The position numbers and the translations under genes are program-made. A stretch of DNA of 20,863 nt, taken from Methanosarcina sp. UBA5. GTDB taxonomy: Archaea; Halobacteriota; Methanosarcinia; Methanosarcinales; Methanosarcinaceae. Below the pieces are notes generated by a model. That model saw only the letters and a program-made list of their open reading frames with translations. It searched no databases and had not been told where the DNA came from. Position 1 is the stretch's first letter. Each line of letters opens with the position of its first letter. Positions 12,636-20,777 of this stretch are shown in pieces. Location of the stretch: the NCBI RefSeq assembly GCF_002505485.1, contig NZ_DAVG01000029.1, forward strand, positions 1 through 20,863. The letters are read 5' to 3'.

Positions 12636-14093
12636 ATGATATATACTAAAAGCATCCAAAACGGAATGAAAAACGAAATACTTGAAGAAAATGTACCTAT
12701 TCATTCTTGGCATCAGTTTATTTTAGAATATACTCCTCGTTTAATAGAATATTGTCTACCGAAACTTAATATTAACAAACAAGATGTTCTTTTGGATCCT
12801 TTGTGTGAGATTGGAAAGATACAAGTAGAATGGATAAAAGATATTAGAAGTAATTTTGGTGTTAAAACTAATCAAATTGCTTTTTTTGCATCTAAACTCA
12901 AGACAAATACTAATTTAGATATGGAAAATCCTAGGAATCATTTAAGGTCCATAACCAATTCCACTATATTCTCTTTTAAATCACATGATCTTAGAAAAAA
13001 CTTAAAAATTAGTGAGATATTAACAACAAAAAATCAAGTCACAAATGACGATACACTTTCATTAAAAGAAAATCAAATCAAAGTAATAAAAGAAGGTTCT
13101 GTAAGCGGAAAAACTCTTATGGCCATTATCTTTTGTTTTAGATTTCATAATCTTAGAGAAAATTTGAAAGTTGATGAAATCTTAACAATAAAGAATTGGT
13201 TGACAATTAAAAATATACCTTTACTGAAAGAAAGTCAAATGAAAACAATATCAGAAGGGTTTACTAGTCAAATATTTCTTATGAAAGTTCTTGTTCTTAG
13301 AAATATTATTCAAACAATTGAAGATTCCACAATTCAAATTTTTTTTAGTAATTCATTGGCAAACCTGACTGTTAAAAAAGCTGAAAATATTAGCATTTCG
13401 CCTGAAATATATCGAAAGAAACCTAAGGATAATATTGAAGCCATATGTTACTATCCCAGTTATACAGCTAGCATAATACAAGATTTACAAAAATTATCAC
13501 GTTGTCAAGGTGAAACTACAATCATTTTGGAAGATTTACTAAATACAGCTCAACAATCACATAAAAACTTATTATACGAAATAAATTACGTTAAAACTTT
13601 CTCACTATATTCAAATCAAAAAGATTGCAACAGGAGTATTAAGCTAGAAAATGTATCATTTTGTTACATCAAAAACAGTAAATGTGAATTAAAAAATATG
13701 AAAGAAAAAACACACCAGAATAATTTTCGAAATATTTATTCTAAAGATAAAGATGGAGACTATATCAAATACATTAACAAAATTGAAGAATTAGCCGACG
13801 AAATTGAAAGAAAAAAAATAGCTTTAGAAAAAGCTTCTGGCCTTCAAAAAATAGATTATAGAATAGTTAGGCGTTATTTTGGAGTCATTTATTCCCACTT
13901 GACAACTTTGGAGTTATATTTAGTACAAAGCGAAGAGCTAGCATTTGTTTTAAAAAATCAAACTTTTTTTCTTCGAAAATATATGCAAATTGCAGACTTT
14001 ATTTCTGAGATCGCTCAAGATTTAGATTACAAAGTTATTGATATTGATTTTGTAAAGGACATTTTCAACAGGAAAAAATACGCTCATAGTTGA
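12636..14093 (+). CDS. DNA methyltransferase-like protein with degenerate catalytic motifs
   Basis: The 485-residue open frame reads like an archaeal/bacterial amino-DNA methyltransferase (N6-adenine or N4-cytosine type) that has lost its active site. Family-like pieces occur in order: VPIHSWHQFILEYTPRLIEY (20-39), a motif I region VLLDPLCEIGKIQVEW where DPFCGTGTT is expected (51-66), ISEGFTSQIFLMKVLVLR (205-222), FSNSLANL ... ISISPEIYRKKPKDN, a motif IV region TFSLYSNQKDCNRSIKLENV where TSPPYPNEKDYTR is expected (321-340), NIYSKDKDGDYI, EELADEIERKKIALEKASG (384-402) and RRYFGVIYSHL. So motif I lost its GTG glycines and motif IV its SPPY. The C-terminus ends earlier than I expect. A 54-residue internal tandem duplication is present. 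It is probably inactive as an enzyme; whether it still binds DNA or is simply dying is unknown. Confidence 0.7.
   Translation: MIYTKSIQNGMKNEILEENVPIHSWHQFILEYTPRLIEYCLPKLNINKQDVLLDPLCEIGKIQVEWIKDIRSNFGVKTNQIAFFASKLKTNTNLDMENPRNHLRSITNSTIFSFKSHDLRKNLKISEILTTKNQVTNDDTLSLKENQIKVIKEGSVSGKTLMAIIFCFRFHNLRENLKVDEILTIKNWLTIKNIPLLKESQMKTISEGFTSQIFLMKVLVLRNIIQTIEDSTIQIFFSNSLANLTVKKAENISISPEIYRKKPKDNIEAICYYPSYTASIIQDLQKLSRCQGETTIILEDLLNTAQQSHKNLLYEINYVKTFSLYSNQKDCNRSIKLENVSFCYIKNSKCELKNMKEKTHQNNFRNIYSKDKDGDYIKYINKIEELADEIERKKIALEKASGLQKIDYRIVRRYFGVIYSHLTTLELYLVQSEELAFVLKNQTFFLRKYMQIADFISEIAQDLDYKVIDIDFVKDIFNRKKYAHS
12969..13292 (+). repeat. Internal 162-bp tandem duplication in the methyltransferase-like gene
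   Basis: Residues about 112-165 align without gaps to about 166-219 (offset exactly 54 codons). Shared positions include H-LR-NLK, EILT-KN, LKE-Q-K-I-EG-S and LM, roughly half identical. The copies have diverged, so the duplication is not recent, yet the frame is preserved. Confidence 0.75.
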
Positions 14094-14097
14094 AAAT

Positions 14098-14118
14098 GCG
14101 TCACTTTTTAAAGTGCGC
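14098..14118 (+). terminator. Hairpin after the methyltransferase-like gene
   Basis: GCG-T-CACTT pairs with AAGTG-CGC around a TTTA loop, starting five bases after the stop codon. One T is bulged. It may end transcription of the island gene before argH, though no long T-run follows. Confidence 0.4.
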
Positions 14119-14293
14119 CACTGTAGAAAATAACCACATAAGTGTTATGGATAATCGAGTAATTGTTCGATAAAAATGTAGAATGTGATAGAGTATGCAA
14201 GAAAACTTACCAAATTTAAACAATCTAATGATTGTAAAAATGTGTAGACGAGATACAATTTCATTTCATAGAGATCAATAAAGAGGAAACCCG

Positions 14294-15769
14294 ATGAGCA
14301 ATATTTTACGCAGAGGCAGGCTGGAGGCCGCCCAGGACGAGGAAATCTTACGTTATACCTCTTCTATGGAAGCTGACAGGTGGATTTTTGATGCTGATAT
14401 CGCAGTGGACCTTGCCCACACAGTAATGCTGAAAGAACAGGGCATTATAAACAGGGAAGACTGCAGCAAAATCCTTAGTGGACTTTTGAAAATCAGGGGA
14501 GAAGGGATGGAAAAGCTCGATTTCAGCTATGAAGACATTCATATCTCTCTTGAATCGAGGCTCATCGATATGGTTGGGGAAGACGTTGGGGGCAGGATGC
14601 ATTCGGGGCGCTCCAGGAACGATGAGGTTGCAACCTGCATCAGGCTGGTGCTCAGGGAAGAACTTACTGGGCTGCTTGAGGAAATACATGAGCTAAGGCA
14701 AACGCTTCTTACCCTTGCGGAAAAACATATCGAAACGCTCATGCCTGGTTTTACTCACATGCAACATGCCCAGCCGACAACTCTTGCCCATCACCTCTGC
14801 GCTCATGAAGCTGCTCTTGGCAGGGACTTTGACAGAATTCAGGACGCTTACTCCAGGGTAAACCTCTGCCCACTTGGGGCTGCGGCTTTTGCTTCCACGG
14901 GCTTTAACCTTAACAGAAAAAGAACCCAGGAGCTCTTAGGCTTTGCAGGCTTGCTTGAAAACTCAATGGACGCGGTCAGCACCAGGGACTTTCTTATTGA
15001 ATGTGCTTCAGGATTTACAAATCTGATGATAAACTTTAGTCGCATGGCCGAGGAACTTGTAATCTGGTCCTCCTCCGAATTCAATTTCATAGAACTGGAT
15101 GATATGTACGCTTCTACCTCCTCAATTATGCCGCAGAAGAAAAATCCTGACACTGCCGAACTTATGCGCGGAAAAACAGGAGTAGTCGTAGGTGCACTTA
15201 TGTCCCTGATTACGATCTGCAAGGGGCTTCCCCTGAGTTACAATCGGGACCTTCAGGAAGCAACTCCAAATATCTGGCGGTCTGTAGAAACCGTAAGGAC
15301 TTCAGTAAGGGTCATGGGAGGGATGATAAAAACTATGAAAGTTCGCCCTGAAGTGCTTGCTGCTCAGTCAGTGACCGGTTTTACGACAGCTACCGAACTT
15401 GCGGATACCTTTGTCCGGGAAACCGGAATTCCTTTCAGGACTGCCCACCAGATTGTCGGGATGCTTGCAAGAGAGATGGAAAGACCCACTCTGGAGAAGA
15501 TCGATTCCGCAGCTGAAGTTGTTCTTGGCGAGTCTCTCTCAAGCCGGGGACTTACGGAAAAGCTGGTTAAAGAAGCTCTCGATCCGGTTTCTAACATAAA
15601 GAGAAGAAAAGTCACTGGTGGACCCGCTCCAGAAGAAATGCAGAAATACCTCTCGAAAAGGCAGACCGAACTTGAACTTAATACGCAGGAGATTGCAACC
15701 TTAAAAGATATCACAGATTCGGCTTTTGAAAACCTGCTTGCAATCGTTAACGAGTACAGGAAAGCTTGA
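14294..15769 (+). CDS. argH: Argininosuccinate lyase
   Basis: This 491-residue cytosolic enzyme of the fumarase/aspartase superfamily cleaves argininosuccinate to arginine and fumarate, the last step of arginine biosynthesis. Clear signatures are GGRMHSGRSRNDEVAT (about 100-115) for substrate binding, MPGFTHMQHAQPTTLAHHL (about 154-172) and the superfamily signature SSIMPQKKNPDTAELM (about 276-291), which contains the catalytic serine loop. Length fits the family (about 460-500). ATG 14294 has AAGAGG about seven bases ahead. Its GC-richer codon use contrasts sharply with the AT-rich island that ends just upstream, so this marks the return to core chromosome. It is probably transcribed from its own promoter in the 200-base upstream spacer. 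gatD follows 275 bases later on the same strand. Confidence 0.97.
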   Translation: MSNILRRGRLEAAQDEEILRYTSSMEADRWIFDADIAVDLAHTVMLKEQGIINREDCSKILSGLLKIRGEGMEKLDFSYEDIHISLESRLIDMVGEDVGGRMHSGRSRNDEVATCIRLVLREELTGLLEEIHELRQTLLTLAEKHIETLMPGFTHMQHAQPTTLAHHLCAHEAALGRDFDRIQDAYSRVNLCPLGAAAFASTGFNLNRKRTQELLGFAGLLENSMDAVSTRDFLIECASGFTNLMINFSRMAEELVIWSSSEFNFIELDDMYASTSSIMPQKKNPDTAELMRGKTGVVVGALMSLITICKGLPLSYNRDLQEATPNIWRSVETVRTSVRVMGGMIKTMKVRPEVLAAQSVTGFTTATELADTFVRETGIPFRTAHQIVGMLAREMERPTLEKIDSAAEVVLGESLSSRGLTEKLVKEALDPVSNIKRRKVTGGPAPEEMQKYLSKRQTELELNTQEIATLKDITDSAFENLLAIVNEYRKA

Positions 15770-16044
15770 ATTAACGAGACAGATAACTTGAGTCGTGAGA
15801 GAAAAATCAGTATTAACACACCGATATTAAACATCGATATCAATGCGCTCAGTAGAATATACTTGAGATCGGCACATCAATATTAACATACTCAGATTAA
15901 TATTACTTAGACCTCTTAGTATTGCACAAAATGTCTAGTATCGTGAAAAAAATAGGTAATACTATGCGAAAATATCTGGTGTGATACCAGAACACCTATT
16001 ATTTATGCAGCACTTTCAAAAAATTATCATAAAAGGGATTATTT
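15770..16044. other. Spacer between argH and gatD with short repeats
   Basis: There is no ORF. Loosely similar segments recur: ATCAGTATTAACACA near 15807 and ATCAATATTAACATA near 15875, with GATATTAA-type pieces between. The right part carries the hairpin set at 15951-16000. Confidence 0.5.
15951..16000 (+). promoter_or_regulatory. Nested and competing hairpins in the gatD leader
   Basis: AATAGGT (15951-15957) pairs with ACCTATT (15994-16000). Inside, CTGGT (15976-15980) can pair with ACCAG (15986-15990), or GGTGT (15978-15982) with ACACC (15992-15996). The last two are mutually exclusive, and the second also competes with the outer stem. The set lies 44 bases before the gatD start. A regulatory role is only a possibility. 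Confidence 0.35.
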
Positions 16045-17319
16045 ATGGAATTCAAACAGGGCGACCGGGTACGTATTGAAAAGAACGGCACTGTCTACGA
16101 AGGCAAAGTAATGCCGTCTATGGAAGGATATATTACAATAAAAATGAACAGCGGTTACAATGCCGGTTTTTCCACGGATAAGGTAAAGATAACTCTTCTG
16201 GAAAACAATGGGGAAATCACAAACGGAGGCCGAAACGGCGGGAATGAATCTAAAGCGGCAGGAGAGGAAATCCCGAAGTCTGGAAAAAGGCTTCCAAAAG
16301 TCGCGATTCTTTCCACAGGCGGAACGATTGCCAGCAAAATCGATTACAGGACAGGCGCAGTAACTTCCCAGTTCACTGCTGACGATATCCTTGCAGCTAT
16401 TCCTGAACTCCGAGAAATAGCTGATTTTAAAGGTCGGGTAATCTCAAGTATTCTCTCGGAAAATATGGATTCGGAATCCTGGCAAAACCTTGCCCGTGCC
16501 GTCGTCGAGGAAATCGAGGCAGGTGCCGATGGGGTAATCGTAACCCACGGGACAGACACCATGATGTATACGGCTGCAGCCCTTTCCTTTATGATTGAAA
16601 CGCCTGTACCCATTGTTCTGGTAGGTTCCCAGAGAAGTGCAGACCGTCCAAGCAGCGACAATGCCATGAATGCAATCTGTGCAGCTCTTGTTGCTATAAG
16701 TGATATTGCTGAGGTTTCGGTTGTCATGCACGGGACAACCTCGGATGATTTCTGCGAGATCCACCGTGGAACAAAAGTCCGAAAAATGCATACTTCTCGC
16801 AGGGACGCTTTCAAGTCAATAAATTCTCTTCCTATAGGGGTCGTGGATTATAATACCAGGGAAATAAAAACTTCCATTGATTATATCAAGCGTGGAGAAA
16901 GACCTCTCAAGTTCAAACCAGGCATGGAACCTAAATGTGCCCTTGTTAAATTTACACCAGGTTCATCCCCTGAAATCCTTGACCATTACATTAACAGCGG
17001 GTACAGAGGACTGGTTCTTGAAGGTACCGGGCTTGGGCATGTTTCTACAAAGTGGATTCCCATGATCCGGAAAGCCACGGATGCAAAAATGCCTGTTATA
17101 ATAACATCCCAGTGCCTTAACGGCAGAATCTGCGACCGAGTCTATGATACGGGCCGTGATATGCTAAAAGCCGGTGCAATCGAAGGGGAGGACACACTTC
17201 CCGAAACCGCCCTTGTTAAACTTATGTGGGTGCTCGGCCAGGCCAATGAATTCGGCGAAGCTATTGAAATGCTCAGGGAAGATCTTAGCGGAGAAATTAC
17301 CAAGTGTTGTTTTAAGTAA
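16045..17319 (+). CDS. gatD: Glutamyl-tRNA(Gln) amidotransferase subunit D
   Basis: This 424-residue archaeal GatD supplies ammonia to GatE by hydrolysing glutamine, so that Glu-tRNA(Gln) becomes Gln-tRNA(Gln). An N-terminal beta-rich domain (about 1-75, KQGDRVRIEKNGTVYEGKVM) is followed by an L-asparaginase-like catalytic domain. The two asparaginase signatures are present: ILSTGGTIASKIDYRTGAV (nucleophilic Thr94) and VTHGTDTMMYTAAAL (Thr170, Asp171). The catalytic lysine is Lys247 in RGTKVRKMHTSRRDAF. Length and domain order match archaeal GatD. A gatE gene does not follow within the window, so the partner must be encoded elsewhere. The start ATG 16045 has AAAAGGGA about seven bases upstream. 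T-rich sequence follows the stop. Confidence 0.95.
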   Translation: MEFKQGDRVRIEKNGTVYEGKVMPSMEGYITIKMNSGYNAGFSTDKVKITLLENNGEITNGGRNGGNESKAAGEEIPKSGKRLPKVAILSTGGTIASKIDYRTGAVTSQFTADDILAAIPELREIADFKGRVISSILSENMDSESWQNLARAVVEEIEAGADGVIVTHGTDTMMYTAAALSFMIETPVPIVLVGSQRSADRPSSDNAMNAICAALVAISDIAEVSVVMHGTTSDDFCEIHRGTKVRKMHTSRRDAFKSINSLPIGVVDYNTREIKTSIDYIKRGERPLKFKPGMEPKCALVKFTPGSSPEILDHYINSGYRGLVLEGTGLGHVSTKWIPMIRKATDAKMPVIITSQCLNGRICDRVYDTGRDMLKAGAIEGEDTLPETALVKLMWVLGQANEFGEAIEMLREDLSGEITKCCFK

Positions 17320-17333
17320 TAGAAAAATTGGGA

Positions 17334-17396
17334 TTTTACTCCCTTTATTTCTTTTTCCGGAACCTCATTTTTCTGTGCTTCGTTTTTTCACTTGAT
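17334..17396 (+). terminator. T-rich region after gatD
   Basis: Several T-runs (TTTATTTCTTTTTCC, CATTTTTC, GTTTTTTC) follow the gatD stop at 17319. Archaeal termination commonly uses such oligo-T stretches without a hairpin. Confidence 0.35.
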
Positions 17397-17446
17397 TTGC
17401 CAGCTCTGAGCTTTGAACATAAGCTGTATTTTCTGGCTATGGAATT

Positions 17447-17607
17447 TCACCTGCAACGGCAGGAGAATAAATCTCTGGAACAAAACGCTCTAATTTCAAT
17501 GCAATTATTTTCAATTCTCGGTATCCGAATATTTAAGTTATGTTCCCTTTTTCCTATAAATTCCTGTTTAAAAGCTCTTTTTCAATCTCATGTATCCATT
17601 TTGGCAT
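17447..17607 (-). pseudogene. Small unknown protein gene, single-base frameshift
   Basis: ATG at 17605-17607 reads MPKWIHEIEKELLNRNL and stops. The next frame continues GKREHNLNIRIPRIEN, then NCIEIRAFCSRDLFSCRCR, to TGA 17447-17449. One extra T in the TTTA at the junction would give a 53-residue protein (…NRNFIGKRE…) with four cysteines. The start lacks an obvious ribosome-binding site. The family is not recognised, and chance is not excluded. Confidence 0.35.
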
Positions 17608-17704
17608 AAACAAAAGTAATATCATCCCAACATTTTATTAATTTTTTCAAACTAATTCTGATTTTTTTCAATATATTTAAATAATAACAGTAATAATGTA
17701 CCTT

Positions 17705-17940
17705 GCTAACAAGTATCGTGTTAGCGATTATCAAAACGTTGAGCCTATCTCAAACAGAAAGTTGGGCTTTATAGAAAACAATTTAAATAAGCTGCAATAG
17801 GCTGAAAAATAACTAAGTTAGGACTTATGTACTGGAAATGCAAAATCAAGTACATTAGGCATTGCGATCAAATATGTGTTTTAGATAGTTAAAGGTTAAG
17901 AGCATATCGATTTATCAGCTTAACCGTTAGGTCCTATAAG
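17705..17940. other. Dense inverted-repeat region: possible structured RNA or MITE-like element
   Basis: Perfect inverted repeats occur in series: GCTAAC/GTTAGC (17705-17710 with 17720-17725), AGCCTAT/ATAGGCT (17742-17748 with 17797-17803), ATGTACT/AGTACAT (17827-17833 with 17849-17855) and GGTTAAG/CTTAACC (17894-17900 with 17919-17925). The last two are enclosed by TAGGAC/GTCCTA (17819-17824 with 17931-17936). No ORF covers the region. The TTAGGACTTAT end resembles terminal repeats I associate with Methanosarcina transposable elements, but from memory only. An ncRNA is the other possibility. Confidence 0.45.
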
Positions 17941-18156
17941 TAAAAATAGATCCTTTAATTCAGTTTAAATTAATGGATACTCTTTATCTTAGAGAATTTA
18001 TATAGAATCGAGATTTGCTTCTTTAATCTCGTGTTTTGAATCACAGATAAATTACCCAATCATGAAAACAATCCTGAAAACAGGGATTTGTTGAAAATTT
18101 ATTTAATGTACACTAATTAAAATAATTCAAAAATTAATATTGAAAGGACTGTTTCC
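17941..18156. other. Promoter and leader of the transporter gene
   Basis: This AT-rich spacer has TTTAAATTAA- and TTTATATAG-type stretches that could serve as TATA elements. Near its right end GAAAGGAC lies about eight bases before the ATG of the transporter and is the likely ribosome-binding site. Confidence 0.45.
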
Positions 18157-19356
18157 ATGGATAGAACTAATAATAGATGGTTTTACGTTGTTATCGGTAT
18201 AGTATTATTTTTATTTCTTGGAATGCTTTATGCCTGGTCTTTATTTATTTCACCGCTTGAAAAGGACTTCGGATGGACTCGTGCCCAGACCTCTCTTATT
18301 TTCACAATTTCAATCATATTTTTCTGTTTGGGAGGTATGGCAGGAGGCTTTATTACCGGTAAAAAATCTCCAGGCTTTACGATCTTGATTTCAGCCGTTT
18401 TTCTATTGTGTGGCTTTGCTGCTTCTTCACAGATAAATAGTCTTACAGGCATTTATATAACATATGGTGTTATAAGCGGCTTCGGTATTGGTCTTAGCTA
18501 TAATGCGGTCATAAGCACAGTGACAAGATGGTTCCCGGACAAAACAGGTGCTATTTCCGGACTTCTTCTTATGGGCTTTGGTTTCGGAGGCATGTTGCTG
18601 GGCTCCACTGCAAACGAGCTTATTAAAGCAATAGGCTGGCGCCAAACCTTTTTATTCCTCGGTATCGCCTTTGGAATAATAGTTTTCATAGGCTCCAGGT
18701 TATTAGTGCTCCCGCCTTCAAATTATGCTTTTCCAAAAGCCGCTGCCAAAGCAAAAAATGCTGACATTGTGGGTATGGAAATAAATTCTTCTTCAATGAT
18801 AAAAAGGCCCACCTTCTGGATATTTCTCATATGGAGTATTTTATCAACGGCAATGGGTCTTGCTCTTATCGGGCATGCAGCTCCTTTTGCAAATGATCTT
18901 AAGGCTACAGCATCGCTAGCTACCTTCGGGGTCGGTCTGATTTCGGTCTGCAACGGCTTAGGACGGGTGATTCTTGGTGCAGTTTGCGATAGGATAGGCT
19001 TAAAAAAGACGATGACTATAATCAATACAACTTATATTACAGCTATCGTAATATTAATCGCTGCCGTCTTTTCAAAAAGCATTCCTCTTCTTCTTCTTGG
19101 ATTTGTGTTCACAGGCCTGTCTTATGGTGGTGTTCCCACAATGAATACCGTTTTTGCAAGTGTCTTTTATGGGAAAAAATACTTCGCGCAGAACTTGGGA
19201 ATAGTAAATACCAGCCTTATTGGTGCGGCATTTATCGGTCCTTATGTAGCCGGCACGCTCCGTACTGCTACTGGTTCATATTTATCAACCCTGTATGCTA
19301 TGGCTGTTCTCGCTGTTGCCGCCTTTATTGCAAACGTTCTTATTAAAAGACCTTAA
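18157..19356 (+). CDS. OFA-family (oxalate/formate antiporter-like) MFS transporter
   Basis: This 399-residue, 12-span major-facilitator protein exchanges or imports small organic acids. The N-terminus RWFYVVIGIVLFLFLGMLYA and the following WSLFISPLEKDFGW are typical of the OFA subfamily, as are GFGIGLSYNAVISTVTRWFP and DKTGAISGLLLMGFGFGG. The second half carries GRVILGAVCDRIGLKKTM, an MFS loop motif A, and TGLSYGGVPTMNTVFASVFY. Members named for oxalate/formate exchange carry varied monocarboxylates, so the substrate is not fixed by sequence. The acyl-CoA-ligase-like gene starts 84 bases downstream on the same strand and they are probably cotranscribed, suggesting import of an acid that is then activated to its CoA thioester. 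Confidence 0.88.
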   Translation: MDRTNNRWFYVVIGIVLFLFLGMLYAWSLFISPLEKDFGWTRAQTSLIFTISIIFFCLGGMAGGFITGKKSPGFTILISAVFLLCGFAASSQINSLTGIYITYGVISGFGIGLSYNAVISTVTRWFPDKTGAISGLLLMGFGFGGMLLGSTANELIKAIGWRQTFLFLGIAFGIIVFIGSRLLVLPPSNYAFPKAAAKAKNADIVGMEINSSSMIKRPTFWIFLIWSILSTAMGLALIGHAAPFANDLKATASLATFGVGLISVCNGLGRVILGAVCDRIGLKKTMTIINTTYITAIVILIAAVFSKSIPLLLLGFVFTGLSYGGVPTMNTVFASVFYGKKYFAQNLGIVNTSLIGAAFIGPYVAGTLRTATGSYLSTLYAMAVLAVAAFIANVLIKRP

Positions 19357-19439
19357 TATGCTATGTAGAAACATGGCATTCATGCATTAAAATTTACAAC
19401 CTGAGAACGGTTTCACAAATAAAAAAGAAGGTCCTGTTA

Positions 19440-20741
19440 ATGAAATACTGGCAGCCGAAATACGAAACAATGAATCCCGAAGAAATGAAGAGACTACAGC
19501 TGAAACGCCTTCAACAGAGCTTAAAGCTGGTCTATGACAATGTTCCTTTTTACAGGCAGAAATTCAAGGAAGCCGGAGTCACTCCCGAGGACGTTAAAAC
19601 CCTCGAAGACATCCGTAAAGTGCCCTTTACTAGGAAAGCCTATCTTCGGGAAAATTATCCTTTCGGGCTTTTCGCTGCCAAAAAAGAAGACATAGTACGT
19701 ATCCATGCTTCCTCAGGAACTAGCGGTAAGCCCACAGTTGTCGGATACACGGCAAAGGATATCGAAACCTGGTCGGACATGATCGCCCGGGACCTTACAA
19801 TGATAGGGCTTTCAAAAGGCGACACCATTCAGAACTCTATGAATTACGGGCTCTTTACCGGAGGCATAGGTTTCCACTACGGCGTAGAAAGAATGGGCGC
19901 AATGGTCGTGCCCGCAGCAACCGGAAATACTGCCCGGCAGCTCGAAATGATGATTGACTTCGGCGTAACCGCAATCCACTGTACCCCATCGTATGCGTTT
20001 TACCTTGCTGAAACCGCCGAAGAACTCGACCTTATAGACAAGCTCTCCTTAAAAGCCGCTATCTTCGGAGGGGAGCCCTGGTCGGAAAATACGCGGAAGC
20101 AGCTTGAAAAGCGGCTCAACCTCAAAGCCTACGACTGTTATGGCCTGTCAGAGATGTTCGGACCAGGAATCGGGTTCGAATGCCAGGAGCAGGATGGCCT
20201 GCACATCTGGAACGACAATTTCCTTGTCGAAGTTCTTGACGAAAACGGAGAACAGGTCTCTGAAGGCGAAAAAGGCGAACTTGTCCTCACTTCCATCAAC
20301 AAGGAAGGCTTCTGCAACATTCGATATCGCACAGGCGACATGACAAGGCTTCTTGAATCCGAATGCGAGTGCGGCAGGACAACAACAAGAATTTCCCGCC
20401 TAATGGGCAGAGCTGACGACATGCTGATCGTAAGAGGCATCAATGTTTTCCCCTCGCAGATTCAGGACGTCATCTCCCGGATACCGCAGGTGGGCGAACA
20501 CTTCCAGCTAATACTTGACCGCAACAAACACATGCTCGACGAACTCACAATCGAGGTTGAACTTGAGGATAATGCCTTTACCGGCGATCTAAAAGATCTA
20601 AAAGCTGTCCAGGACTACGTACAGCGCGAACTCAAAGCCGTTCTGAATATTCGTACAAATGTCGAGCTTCTTGAGAAAGGCAGCATCGAAAGGACTGCAG
20701 GAAAGGCAAAGAGAATTATCGATAGGCGCCCGCAGCTCTAA
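19440..20741 (+). CDS. Phenylacetate-CoA ligase / coenzyme F390 synthetase-like enzyme
   Basis: This 433-residue adenylate-forming enzyme of the PaaK group activates an aryl or other carboxylate with ATP, then transfers it to CoA. Motifs are the phosphate loop ASSGTSGKPTVVGYT (90-104), FGGEPWSE (209-216), the adenine-binding YGLSE (234-238), YRTGD (296-300), the hinge RADDMLIVRGINVFPSQ (324-340) and the C-terminal catalytic lysine in GKAKR (Lys422). The ECECGRTTTRI segment (308-318) is characteristic of this group. Length is typical. Methanogen homologs have also been annotated as coenzyme F390 synthetases, so F420 adenylation is an alternative. The upstream OFA transporter favours an imported acid. 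The start ATG 19440 follows GAAGGTCC about six bases upstream. Confidence 0.9.
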   Translation: MKYWQPKYETMNPEEMKRLQLKRLQQSLKLVYDNVPFYRQKFKEAGVTPEDVKTLEDIRKVPFTRKAYLRENYPFGLFAAKKEDIVRIHASSGTSGKPTVVGYTAKDIETWSDMIARDLTMIGLSKGDTIQNSMNYGLFTGGIGFHYGVERMGAMVVPAATGNTARQLEMMIDFGVTAIHCTPSYAFYLAETAEELDLIDKLSLKAAIFGGEPWSENTRKQLEKRLNLKAYDCYGLSEMFGPGIGFECQEQDGLHIWNDNFLVEVLDENGEQVSEGEKGELVLTSINKEGFCNIRYRTGDMTRLLESECECGRTTTRISRLMGRADDMLIVRGINVFPSQIQDVISRIPQVGEHFQLILDRNKHMLDELTIEVELEDNAFTGDLKDLKAVQDYVQRELKAVLNIRTNVELLEKGSIERTAGKAKRIIDRRPQL

Positions 20742-20777
20742 ACAGCAGGGCATCTCCAATCAACAATTAATCAGGGA

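Noticed and set aside
14348..14742. Minus-strand open frames inside argH
   Set aside because: They are antisense shadows of a well-conserved argH frame.
17328..17609. Plus-strand 93-codon hydrophobic frame after gatD
   Set aside because: It starts within ten bases of the gatD stop in T-rich DNA, has no ribosome-binding site and no domain-like sequence. The antisense frame at 17447-17607 looks more protein-like.
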